From Helicostylum pulchrum (Eukaryota > Mucoromycota > Mucoromycetes > Mucorales > Mucoraceae): 64,000 nt of DNA. The notes beneath the pieces are model-generated. The model did no database searches and was not told the DNA's origin. It was given only the letters and a program-made list of their open reading frames with translations. Position 1 is the first letter of the stretch, and each line of letters starts with the position of its first letter. The DNA lies in the NCBI GenBank assembly GCA_025677825.1, contig JAIXMO010000041.1, positions 1-64,000 of the forward strand, read 5' to 3'. Of this stretch, positions 48,384 through 59,144 are shown one piece after another. A program made the translations under genes and the position numbers.

Positions 48384-49953
48384 TTAGAATGTTGTAGAAT
48401 CTTCAGGATCATAATTATCATTAATTAATCTGTAAACATAAGTTGGTGGTGCTGATCCACTTTTTACATGTATAAAAAAAAAGGAATTAGTATGACTTTA
48501 AATAATTTTTGACATTACTTACAGGTTATGAATGAATAAGCTGACATAATCAGGTCCAACGTAATCATAATATGGGTTTGTAATGGTAACCTTATCAATA
48601 ATGGGCCCTTCTTGGAAGTTCAAGACATTTTGAGGTGATACAGTGACATTGAAAGCATCCGCAACATATGCAAATAAAGGTGATAACTTATATAATGCTG
48701 TACAAACTAAAACTGGGGTCGAATGGTGTTTAGCTGCTGCTGCTAATAAATGAGAACCAGAAACAGATACGAGCGCACCATTGGCAAGAACTAATAATTG
48801 TATGTTAATGATAACTTTTTGTTTCGAGTGATATACGAATATGTTTACCAGCATGAGCGCCCAATACAACTTTATTAACTCGAGGCATGGCAGCAAAAAT
48901 TGCAGAATCAGCAATGACTGTGGTATCAATACCAGCCTTGGATAACGAAAGCGCCATTTTATGACCTTGGTATCTATATGTTGATATATAAGTTATGTTT
49001 AACAGAGAAATAAAGTAAAGTCCAACCTACGTAGGAGCAGTTTCAGCAACAAGAACTTGAAATTTACGCTTTTGGGAGGCTCGAATTAAGAATTCTTGGA
49101 CAGTTCTAGAAATACCAATAGTCATAATAACCTCACTACAAACAAAAAGTCAATCTATCGCTATAAATGATGATAATAATAACTTACTTGGCATGAATAA
49201 AGTCTAATGCTTGATCCGCAATACCTTTATAAATCGTATCAAGATCAGCAATAATTTCTTCATTGATTTCTTGAATAATCAAAGGTTTTAAATTATACGT
49301 GTCTCGAACTCGTTTTTCGTTTTCTTCTCTCTTTTGTTCTCTGACAGTTAAAGTAGACATATCAGCCAATAATCGAAACATGGATGTTTGCGTAGTTAAT
49401 TCAGGACGTCCGCTAATAGAGCCGCTTAAACTACTTGTTGTTGACGATTGTTTAAAAGTACTTTGTTCCTTATCAGAGTCTACAAGTTCGTCCTCGTCAA
49501 AGCTAGAATATTCAGGTGTGCCTTCTTCACGTTCATCTCTACCTTCAGTTTCTAATTCTCCTCGAGAAACTTCTCTAATAACCTTTAAAACACGCTTAAC
49601 GATATTACCGACAGCAAGTTCTGTTTTTTTAAAAAAAAAGCTAAATAGTCAAATACTAAAGAGGAAGTGTATGTTGTTTACCATTAGGTTGAGCAGCTGC
49701 AAGACGTGCTCCTGTCTGTGTGACAATGTCAATCAAGACATTAACATCACGCCAGCGAGAAGTAGAAACTACTTGTCTTAAAATAGTCGCAGTTTCCTTT
49801 GCTACAAAGTAAGAGCCAAGAATTTGACTATATTTTTTATTTATTAAAAAACGATATATCTTTTTTTTTTTCTTGCTCTCTTTTTTCTTACCGCCTTTTA
49901 AGTCTTTGAATAAAATCCTCTATTTGAGCTTCGAGTCCTACAGAGATACTCAT
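48384..49953 (-). CDS. GCD7: Translation initiation factor eIF2B subunit beta
   Basis: Seven exons, complement(48384..48429, 48523..48790, 48849..48973, 49031..49135, 49188..49620, 49682..49827, 49892..49953), encode 394 aa. eIF2B is the GDP-GTP exchange factor for eIF2; beta is a regulatory subunit that senses phosphorylated eIF2. Family signatures are [56 protein letters not shown] and the C-terminal [16 protein letters not shown] Ser/Glu-rich insertion (about residues 75-125) lies between the N-terminal helical and the Rossmann-like domains, as in other beta subunits. All seven junctions preserve phase. Convergent with peroxiredoxin (48 bp) and divergent from RPB12. Confidence 0.94.
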
Positions 49954-50143
49954 ATTTTCAATAAACAAAAAAGAAATAAATACACCAAAAACGCCTTTTA
50001 AAAAAAATAATGATGCCCTAATGTTTTTTTTTACCTGCAAAACTTACGCAGAAAAAAAAAAGTGACTGTCCTGGACAATTTGTCATTATGAGTTTTTTTT
50101 TTTTTTTTTTGTTACTTCTTCTCCCTCATTCTTTATATTTAAA
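49954..50143. promoter_or_regulatory. Bidirectional promoter, eIF2B-beta / RPB12
   Basis: 190 bases between two divergent start codons, with a poly-T run at about 50094-50110 and a CT-rich tract directly before the RPB12 ATG. Pairing of a translation factor with an RNA polymerase subunit suggests a shared growth-related promoter; this is inference from layout only. Confidence 0.5.
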
Positions 50144-50470
50144 ATGGACGGTTATCAAGGTGCACCTATTCGTCAACCTGTTGCTATGGCATACTTGTGT
50201 GCTGGTAAGTTTTACTTATATTTATTACAGTAAAAAAATAAAAGAATAGTTTTTAATGATCCTTTTTTTTTTCCTTGTCTTGTTCAATGTTAGATTGTGG
50301 CGCAGAGAACCAATTGAAGCCTAGAGAACCTATTCGTTGTCAAGATTGTGGTCACAGAATCATGTATAAGAAGAGAACTAAGAGAAGTAAGCACTATTTT
50401 ATTTTATTTTGATTTTTCTTTTACTAAACATGTTTTTTTTTCTATAGTGGTTCAATTTGAAGCTCGTTAA
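50144..50470 (+). CDS. RPB12: RNA polymerase I/II/III shared subunit Rpb12 (ABC10-alpha)
   Basis: Three exons, 50144..50204, 50294..50386 and 50448..50470, encode 58 aa. The protein is a tiny zinc-ribbon subunit present in all three nuclear RNA polymerases. Its Cys pairs are visible: [10 protein letters not shown] and [16 protein letters not shown], then the conserved end MVQFEAR. The Asp of CADC and the Met of MVQFEAR are rebuilt across introns, and the last exon is only 23 nt. Too short to be found as a single frame, but the full-length match leaves little doubt. Confidence 0.96.
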
Positions 50471-51109
50471 ACAAAGCCCAAGAAAATGTATATATCTATT
50501 TTTTAAAAAAAAAACGAAAAGAAAAAAAGACTGTATTTCTGAAATAAATAAGGATAGAGTAATATGGAACAGAATGATTGGTATGTGATTTGTGTGTGTG
50601 TGTGCGTGTATATATGTGTATTTGAGTTTATACGTTGAGAAATGTATATGGCTCTTACGCTCTTTACATGCTTTTTTTTTACATTATTTGCTCCTAGTAA
50701 TACAGATCATTATCAACATATGGGTAAAAATGAGCTTTATTGACACCTACACTCTTTGGCAATACATATCATATTTTTGAAAATTCTACTTTTTTTGTAG
50801 CGTTGAGCGTCCTAAAAAGAAACTAATATTACAACGAGTTCGGATATCATCCTTTAACATTAAAAAATAATAATTAAAGCTGTATATGAATGCTACTTAA
50901 TAAGTAATCTTGTGAGATGTAGGAATTATTTGAGGTTATACACTTTTATCATAGGGCATGTTACAGGTAGGATAAGGGTACTCAATCAGCTAAAGGATTT
51001 GTTATTACCTTGTGTGACGGTCACGAGATAGTCAAACTTATTTTGCTTAAAAGTGCAGGAAGTTTCGCTTCGTCGTTACGTTTCTTTTTTATTTTATAGC
51101 TCAATAAAG
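50471..51109. other. Intergenic, no gene seen
   Basis: Holds the RPB12 3' flank, a TG microsatellite at about 50590-50606, and the promoter of the Mg-chelatase-like gene. A 62-codon frame at 50592-50780 is a product of the TG repeat and not a gene. Confidence 0.4.
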
Positions 51110-52780
51110 ATGTCACAAGATTCGAAAGAATGGATAAAAACTCGCATGGCAATACTAAAGAAGCAGGCTGGTTTTTCTTTTAACCAAGATTTGTTCATTT
51201 CAATCTTGTTATGTTTAATCTCGGGCCGAGACAAACACTTGATATTAACTGCTCCTCCTAATCGATTAGGTGAAGTAACGCAAATGGCATCTCAAGTAAC
51301 GTAGATAACAAAGACATGTATATTTATATGTGTATATTGACCACATTAAATACTTTGATATAGATTAGTAGAGGTTTATTCGGGTTTACGACAGCTAAAA
51401 TGACTTGTTCTGAATATCAGACAAGGTCAGACCTTATAGATAGTTTGTTCAATACACGAGAGGATTCGGAAAACTCGATAGATAGATTGAATGGACCTTC
51501 AGGTTCACTCAAGAACAAAGCACATGATACAGCCTTTCAATCGCATAAAACAAGTCGTTCAATTCAGACTTTGGACTCGAGAACGTCTGATAGGTCCCAG
51601 ACCAGTAATGCTGAGAGTCGAAATACAAGCATCAAGGTAAAAAGATAATGGAGTATATATAAAAAAAAGGGGGGAATCCGAATTGATTAATTTTTGGTAT
51701 AGTTCTCGCTGATGGTAGATGAAGACCATTCAACGCCAATTAGTCCTGTTGATTTCAATTTGAGAAAAAGGGATAGACCACCATTTATATTATCTCGTAC
51801 TAATACATCAACACCAGTATATACAAGCTCTATACTGCAAAAAGAAATTAGTAATCATAAAAGAGATAGATCACGTTGGTCAGAGAATGAAGATTTAAAA
51901 AGACCATTTGCTAGTTCTACTGCTTCCAATAAATTAGCACAGACTTTAATCATGCAAAATTTAGATTCAGCTAATGAATCTATACAAGCACTATTATTAG
52001 AATTAATAGTTATGAAAGAATTGAAGATGGCAAATGTGAGGTATAATGTTCCAAAACCATTTCTAGTCATTGCTGTGTTACCTCAAGGGTATGATCGTCT
52101 CTCCATATCTTCACAATTGGTAAAATCATCAAGTATAATATATGCACTATATCCATAATTAATGCGTATAATTTAGTTAGATAGATTTTTTGTTAGTTAC
52201 AATTTTGAAGAAGATATGTTTCTTCATACAAATTTATCAATGCTAAATCCACCTATTCGTCAAACAAATTTAAGAAGATATTCCTTAATGAAACACGATG
52301 TAAAAATATATATAAATCTTTTATTCCAACTAGTACTGATACTTATTATACAAATAATAGGAAATTAGAGGACTAGCAGAAAGAGCGTCTAATGTGCATG
52401 TTAATATTGATATTACACGTTACATTAGAGATATTGTTGTAGGTATTCGTACGCATCCAAGGGTAAAAGGAGGGTTAACAGCTAGATGCAGCCAAGATCT
52501 TGTTACTGTGACAAAGTAAGGAGATAAAAAAATTTAAATACTTTCAAAATCACGAACTTACGAAAAGAGAAACCCTTGCAGATCTCTTGCGACTTTATTT
52601 GAAAGGGACTACTTGACACCGGATTTGGTTACTATAGCTGCAGAGAAAGTATTTAGTCATCGTTTGCATGTATTAGCTATAAACACACACGATGATCAGA
52701 TGGAAAAGGAAGATATGGATGCTAATCTTCCTTCTGATATTGTTGCAGAGATTATTCGCGTGGTATATGTACCTGTTTGA
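51110..52780 (+). CDS. Magnesium-chelatase-like AAA-related protein
   Basis: Six exons, 51110..51295, 51364..51636, 51703..52119, 52177..52299, 52361..52515 and 52582..52780, encode 450 aa. The C-terminal part YIRDIVVGIRTHPRVKGGLT, ARCSQDLV and YLTPDLVTIAAEKVFSHRL closely follows the lid domain of Mg-chelatase ChlI/MoxR-type AAA ATPases, and PFLVIAVLP recalls the sensor strand. The N-terminus (LILTAPPNRLGEVTQMASQ) sits where a nucleotide site might be, but a canonical GxxxxGK P-loop is not visible, so it may be ATPase-dead. The centre has a long Ser/Arg-rich insertion. Fungal relatives are of unknown function. An in-frame Met at 51053 is possible as an earlier start. The final GTG/GTATAT could be an extra intron, but IIRVVYVPV is a credible end. 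Confidence 0.75.
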
Positions 52781-52904
52781 AATGTTTACTTTAATATATA
52801 GAAAAAACTTTAATAAATTGACTGGCAATAAAAACTTTCAGTATATCTTAATTTGAATAACATCACACCAGTTACTTTTTTTTAAATCGCTACACTGTTA
52901 AGAA

Positions 52905-54095
52905 AAAAGCTCACTGAGATACCTGAATTTTAAAAATCGCTCTCATAAGTATAAAAGAATAGTTTATTAAGTCAGGATTTAAAAAGGTTGGTTTTATTGA
53001 GCTTAAAGGTTAATAAGTATGTCAGAGCTGATAAATAAACAAGTAATATCTGTAGGTATTTGTATCACCATATCCCGACTAGCAACCATAAAGTGCCCTT
53101 TTAGGCTTTTTCTTTATAGCATAAAGCGCCCTTGTTGGTTGAGCCTTTCCTTTATGGTGAATCTTTAAAGTGCCTTTTGAAGCCTTTTCTTTATGGCACC
53201 CATAAAGCGCTCTCTTTGAGCCTTTTCTTTGTGTTACCCGAAAAGTGCCCTTAATCGAGCCTTTTTTTTACGAAGCCGGCTATTTCTGACGAGATACAAT
53301 ATTAGATGAAACTTACTACATAATAAAACGTAACTAGTAGAGGCAAAAATACCGTCGAATCATTCATATAATTAAATAGTAAGTTTATTTAAAAGTTGCT
53401 ACTAAACCTTTACCTAAAAAGACGCGTTTTTAAGATGATAATGGATGCAAAATGATGTATTGTAATACTTTCAATAGTTCTTGAACTCACCCAAGTTATT
53501 GTACAAAAAAATATGCTGTGTACCGTTTTCTGCAAGAGCTCAAACATTAAAATTATGTTAAATTCTATTAATTTTTTTATTGATGTCAATTAAAATAGTA
53601 CAGAGCTATTTATTGGAATACCACATAAAAACTACTGGTTATGATATACAGAACTAAAAATTATCTTTGTGTTCACTTTATTTGGTGTATACTGTATCTC
53701 TTTTCAATATTTCATCGCTTAGAAGCCATCTGTATTTAAGCACTTTTCCTAGTTATTTTTCTAAAGATTCACTGACGATACCCACTCCATTTAAGTCTAT
53801 AATTATTTCCTTCGTATTTTAATTTTGCAAGGTTTATTTCGTTATCTTCTCCCTGTTAGCTTAATTATTATCCCTTGGTTTTATGCTTATCATCGATCGA
53901 TAATACACTATTAAAGAATAGATACTTTTATACAATCTCCTCATAAACTAAATAAACACGTCTCAAATTTGCTGAAGACTTCCTTTTTATCATCACTTAT
54001 AAGATATTGTGGTGTCTTCTATTTGGGCGAAAAAAGGACACTCCAATTATCTACTACAATGTAAAATGCGTTACCTAGTGTACAGTAATTTTTAC
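52905..54095 (-). repeat. Degenerate dispersed repeat R2, copy B
   Basis: Second copy of the 26705-27875 element in the same orientation, with matching blocks at the start (AAGCTCACTGAGATAC), middle (GATAATGGATGCAAAATGA; GCAAGAGCTCAAACATTA) and end (ATACAATCTCCTCATAAA; GGGCGAAAAAAGGAC). The minus strand retains KRKSSANLRRVYLVYEEIV and QELLKVLQYIILHPLSS, matching copy A by conservative substitution, so a protein-coding ancestor is inferred. A stop follows HPLSS here where copy A continues. A minisatellite, 53085-53270, occupies its 5' half and is absent from copy A. Confidence 0.75.
53085..53270. repeat. Minisatellite of about five 35-43-bp units
   Basis: Imperfect tandem units of the form ATAAAG(T/C)GCCCTT...GAGCCTTTTCTTTAT. 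The unit starts lie near 53088, 53119, 53162, 53202 and 53238. Each unit begins with ATAAAG and ends with CTTTAT, and the inner GCC/GGC bases also match, so each can fold on itself. Units differ by point changes and small length changes, so the array is not recent. Confidence 0.7.
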
Positions 54096-56742
54096 TGCTT
54101 TAATGATACAAGAACTTGAGGCAGCGAAAGATTTGATATGGAACAGCCAGGCCTTTTTTCATTTGTTTTTTTTTTCGATTTTCATTTTGGGAAGAACTTG
54201 GTTTTGTATAAGAAGAGCTAGGCTTGCCCGCGGATGAAGAGTGATACTTGGCAGCAAATTCACCCGACTTACTCGATTCGCCCAACTCCATAGGCTCCAC
54301 AAAATTGTCACTTATATAGTCATTTACAGTGAGGATAACAGTGCTACTGATAACAGCAACTTCAAAATATGTAGCTTTGCAGTCATAAAAAATGAAAGTA
54401 ATAGAAAGACTATTTTTATATTTCGGATGACCCCCTTTTCTTTCGTATTTTTTTTCTCATTTACAAATAGTCGGGTGTATATTCTACGGTAGGATATATA
54501 GAATGTATAGATTCGCTAAAAAAAATACGTTTACATTGTTCACTGGAATTTACAACTTTTATAGCTATGTCCTGGTAAGTTTATTTGAAATTGAAATAAC
54601 ATTAATTCCCAACACTCATAAAGATATTTTTTTTAGTTTAGACATCGTCTGTAAATAATTATACATTATCCAAGTTAAGTAACATGACCTCTTATCAGTA
54701 CAATTTAAATATTAGTAATTATTCCTTTCTTTATCACAGTGAAGAGCATCTCCTCGAAATATTTTATTCCCCGCTATTTTCTTATAATTTTTTTAGGTGT
54801 GTATATGAAGAAATGAGCAAAAGCATCGTTTATGCAGTGTAGAATATCAAATGATCTGTATGTTATTCTTTGTGTAAATATATGGCATCTGTTTACGTCT
54901 TTTTTTTTTTACCGTTGCGCAATATAATTTCCTTCAATTCCTCGGAATAACTTCCCAATTACCATGTGATTCATCTTGATGTGTTTTATAATATCTACTT
55001 GACAATTGAAGATAAAATAATTAACTAACTTTCTCGACTTTCGAATCAATTATTGTGTAATGTCTTCTTTTTTTTTCTTTGAGTTTAAATGACTATTATG
55101 CATGCAATAGTGATAGGTCTACATATTGAAAAATAAATTAAAATAATGGATATAGTTTGAATAAATGGTCATCTACCTTTACAGAAAAAAAAAATATGAT
55201 GTGATATTACATTACAAGTCGTAAATACATCATTATTTAGGAGACATGTGTTTACGTTAGTGAAACAATAACTTGTAAAAAAACAATACAATAAAGCTAA
55301 TGGGTATTCCACGGATAATGCAGCTTCTCGCGGCTGGATAAATAACCGGATAATTAAATCTAAATGTAAATGATATCAAGATTAACTATATATGTCAAAC
55401 AGTTTATTGGTCATATAAATAATTTGTGGTAATCTCCTAGTATCTTCACTGCTTACATAGAATTTATGATGTATGGTTTTTACTGAAAAAGGAAGAAAAC
55501 GATGTTTGAAGGTACTATCCGTGGAAAATCTCAGTTGATAGTTATTTTTTTCCGGCTTACGTAGTCGTAGTACCATTATTTTAGTGGTTTAAAAGGCAAA
55601 CACAATGCTGCGTACATAATCCCAGTAGATGAAAAAAAAGGTCGCTATATTAAAAATCATCTTCTTTGACGTTATGTTAACTTACAAGTACACGCGAGAC
55701 TATTGTTCTTCGTCATGCGTCAAAATCTTAAACTTGTTCGTCACGTAATATTATAGTCTATACAATAACAAAAGCGACAAACACGAATACGTAATATGGC
55801 ATTATTGAACCTACGTAATCTGGGACATTACCACGAAAGCGAAGTACACAAAAGATTTGTGTAAAATAATGCATACTGTGAAACGATCAATTTGACTTAT
55901 ATAATAATTAAACTCGATCCAATCCTATACCAATTCAATAAAAATCTAGTTATACATGTACCTTGATGTAACGATCAACATAAAAATAACTTTTTTTTTA
56001 AAAAAAATATACACACCCCTTAATGAATACTTGAAGTCTTGTTATAGAATAGCTTTTTTTTTTATATATTTCTACTAGTAAGATATAATATAAAACAAAT
56101 TCACTAGTGCGTTATATTATGATTATATAATAATTTTTAGCAATGTAATAAATGTAACGACGTTACTACAGCCTGATGTTCATGTAGTAAGCACCCTAGG
56201 CCGTCACATGAGATTATCCATACGAGCGCGTCTTTTGAAAAACAACAACCCATTTTTTTAATTTCGGATCTGTTGTATACAAGCCCTTACTATTGGAGTA
56301 GCACAGGTACCTTCGATCATAATTGTCATAAACCAAAAAAGGTTACACTATTAAATCTCAGGGAAATTGAGTACCACCTTCTACTGTTGCTGAATATAAT
56401 TATTTTTTTTAATTTTAAAGAAAAAAAAAGATAAGTTTATTTACGATATATGTACATGTAAATAACTATCATGTTTTACGTATCCTAACAAAAATAAATC
56501 TCTTTTACAGAAAACACATGTGAGATAACAAAAAACAAAAAAATGCTGTAAGTTGAACGGAGAAAGAATAATAGCATGCATAAAATAATAATAATGTAAG
56601 CAAAAAAAACATATCATCAGATCCACATGTAACCTTGATGTAAATTAAAGTTACTTCTATTATTTATTTATTTTTACAGGTACGATCTCAAATGGGGTTT
56701 GACAGTATTAGTATATTTTTTTCTTCTCGATATTAAAACACG
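54096..56742. other. 2.6-kb gene-poor stretch
   Basis: No gene is confidently called. A 66-codon minus-strand frame at 54100-54300 (begins MEPMELGESSKSGEFAAKYH, then Ser/Lys-rich) and a 64-codon frame at 55382-55576 (MVLRLRKPEKNNYQLRF) are compositionally protein-like and may be relics or short exons, but I recognise neither. Sequence after 55600 is AT-rich with no visible signal until the chitinase promoter. Confidence 0.4.
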
Positions 56743-56750
56743 TATAAATA
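56743..56750 (+). promoter_or_regulatory. TATA box of the chitinase gene
   Basis: TATAAATA sits 62 bases upstream of the chitinase ATG and is followed by a CT-rich leader (56783-56808). The position and sequence fit a strong regulated RNA polymerase II promoter. Confidence 0.6.
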
Positions 56751-56811
56751 GCAAGTGTATTTCTTGTAAAAAAAAACTTTAACTCTCTATTCCTTTCTTT
56801 TCTTTCTAACA

Positions 56812-58583
56812 ATGTTGTTTCGTTCTCTCGGATTTGCCGCTGCTGCTCTTTTATCTTCTGTCTGTGTTGAAGCTGCTTATACAGCTAATGGACCCAATAT
56901 TCTCTACTATTGGGGACAAGTAAGTTTTTATATTTATAACATGTAATTGATTTAAAATTTAAACATTTAATTCTAGAACTCTGCCGGCGGTGGCAACACT
57001 CAAGGTACCTTAGGTTCTTACTGTAAGACTGGTAAGATGGATGGTGTTCTTATTTCTTTCCTCCATATTTTCAATGTTGGTGGCAAACCCGGTATGAATT
57101 TATCTAACGCTTGTGAAACTACTTTCCCTGGTCTTCAACTTCTCGACTGTCCCGCTATTGGCGCTGGTAATATATATATACATAACACCCTAAGGTTATT
57201 TTAACTTGATAATAACTCTCTCTCTCTCTCTTTCTTTTAGATATTAAGGTTTGTCAAGATCTTGGTGTCAAGGTTATTTTATCTCTTGGCGGCGCTTCTG
57301 GTTCTTACAGTCTCGCCAACGATGCTGCTGGTGTCACTTTTGCCAATACTTTATGGGACTTATTCGGTGGTGGAACCTCCGATACTCGTCCTTTCGGCGA
57401 CGCTGTTATTGATGGTATTGATCTCGATATTGAAGGTGGCCCATCTACCGGTTACGGTGCATTAGTTACAGCAGCTCGTTCCAAGTTTGGCTCCAACTTC
57501 TTAGTTGGTGCTGCACCTCAATGTCCTTTCCCTGATCTTATTTTGGGTTCTGTCATTAACTCAGTTGGTTTTGATTACATCAACGTCCAATTCTATAACA
57601 ACTACTGTTCTGCCTCCAGCGGTTCTTTCAACTTTGATACTTGGGCTGATTGGGCAAAGAATGTCTCTCCCAACAAGAACGTCAAGATTATGTTGACCCT
57701 CCCTGGTGCCCCTACTGCTGCTGGTAGCGGTTATGTTCCTATTAGCACCATCAGCACTCTTGTACCTACTCTTGCTAGCACTTACTCCGGTGTCTATGGT
57801 GGTGTTGCTATCTGGGATGCTTCTCAAGCTTGGGCTAACTCTGGTTTCGCCGACAGTCTCTTTACTGTTGTTAAGGGTAACTCTGGTAACCCCGGTACCA
57901 AGACTACCACTGTTAGTAAGACCACTACTAGCAAGACCACTTCCGCCGCCCCTGTTACCTCTGGCGGTGTTTCTACCACTACTACTGCTACTGCTCCTAC
58001 AACTACTCCCACCAACTCTGGTAATTGTGTCACCAAGGGTCAAGCTTGTTCCAAGGAAGGTCAATACGTCTGTACCACTGGTGGTGCTTACGCTGTTTGT
58101 GACCACGCTGTTTGGGGTGTTACTTCTTGTCCTTCTGGTACTGCCTGTATTGCCACCTCTGATGGTGCTTCCATCTACTGTGGTTCTGCTACTGGTGGAA
58201 ACGTCTGCTCTGCATCGTCTCCTGTTTCTCTCCTTCGTGACACCCTTAACAAGGGTGCCATTCCCAAGCCTTACAAGGCCTCTCAAGTTGGTGCTCAGTT
58301 AACCGTTATTTCTTCCGATGCTAACGGATTTGAAGCTGTTATTAACGCTCGTCGTCTTGTTGCTACTCCTTTCAACAAGCAAGTTACTATTGAATTCACT
58401 GCTCCTGCCAACATCAAGTTCACATCTGTCTCTAGCGGTACTATTCGTCAAGTCGGTACCAATGTCAGAATTCAAGCTGATAATGAACATAATAATTCCA
58501 TGGCTATTGTTGTTGGTGTTAAAGGTTCTATTGGATCTGGTGTCTTTGTTGCACCTAACCCTGCTTCCATGCGTTTCAAGTAA
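56812..58583 (+). CDS. Secreted GH18 chitinase with CBM19-like module and C-terminal domain
   Basis: Three exons, 56812..56919, 56977..57166 and 57241..58583, encode 546 aa. Residues 1-22 are a signal peptide. A class III (plant/yeast-type) GH18 domain spans about 27-315. Its catalytic motif DGIDLDIE is at 157-164, with Glu164 as acid/base, and [11 protein letters not shown] is the other GH18 signature. A Thr/Ser-rich linker follows (about 325-375), then a Cys-rich domain of about 60 residues ([20 protein letters not shown] to IYCG) matching the CBM19 chitin-binding pattern. A final domain of about 120 residues ([15 protein letters not shown] to NPASMRFK) is beta-rich; I recognise it only as resembling the tails of zygomycete chitinases. 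Likely role: cell-wall remodelling or chitin digestion. Codons are strongly C-ending biased. Confidence 0.95.
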
Positions 58584-59144
58584 ACAAAACAAAACAAAAA
58601 AACTTTCGACGGGAACCTCTTTTTTTTTAGTTTAAAAACGCTCTTGACATTTATTTATTCTATCTCTTTTTCTTATATTATTAACAATAAAGATTTAACA
58701 CATCCGTCTGTGACGATTTACTTTGGTAATTTTTCTTTCCTTTTTATTATTATGCTAAACTTACACTTTAAGTATAAATAATATAGGTAAAACATATATA
58801 TGAATACATATATGTATTATATTGAAAGAAAAAACGAATAAGGGAGGAGGGATTTGGGGGTGGGGATGGGGATATAACATTCTATATGTTGATGTATGTA
58901 TTTGTTTTTTTTATATATATTTCTTGGGTTATAATTTACAGTGGGGAGGGGGGGAAGGGAAAAAGAATTTGGGATCGGGAGAAGAAAGAAAAAGTAGAGT
59001 AGGGGAGAGGGAAAATGGACATCATAATTTCTGTACAAGTTTAAAAATGAAGTGATAAGGGAGGATTTTTCGTAGGTTGTTGTTTGGCTATATGTAAATA
59101 AATAAAAAAGATATTAATACTCGAAACTTTCTTTAAAGATGTTT
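58584..59144. other. Convergent 3' flanks of chitinase and EPL1
   Basis: AT-rich, then unusually G-rich on the plus strand at 58841-59025 (several GGGG runs), which is C-rich in the presumed EPL1 3' UTR. Open frames there are low-complexity products. No RNA gene was recognised. Confidence 0.4.

Noticed and set aside
54160..54195. Apparent match of TTTTTTTCGATTTTCATTTT at 54168 with about 26903
   Set aside because: It is short, T-rich and lies outside the ordered R2 alignment, so chance similarity is likely.
57561..58302. Long frames on both strands inside the chitinase gene
   Set aside because: They are shadows created by the strong codon bias of the chitinase; peptides are low-complexity Leu/Val or Ser/Arg/Thr-rich.
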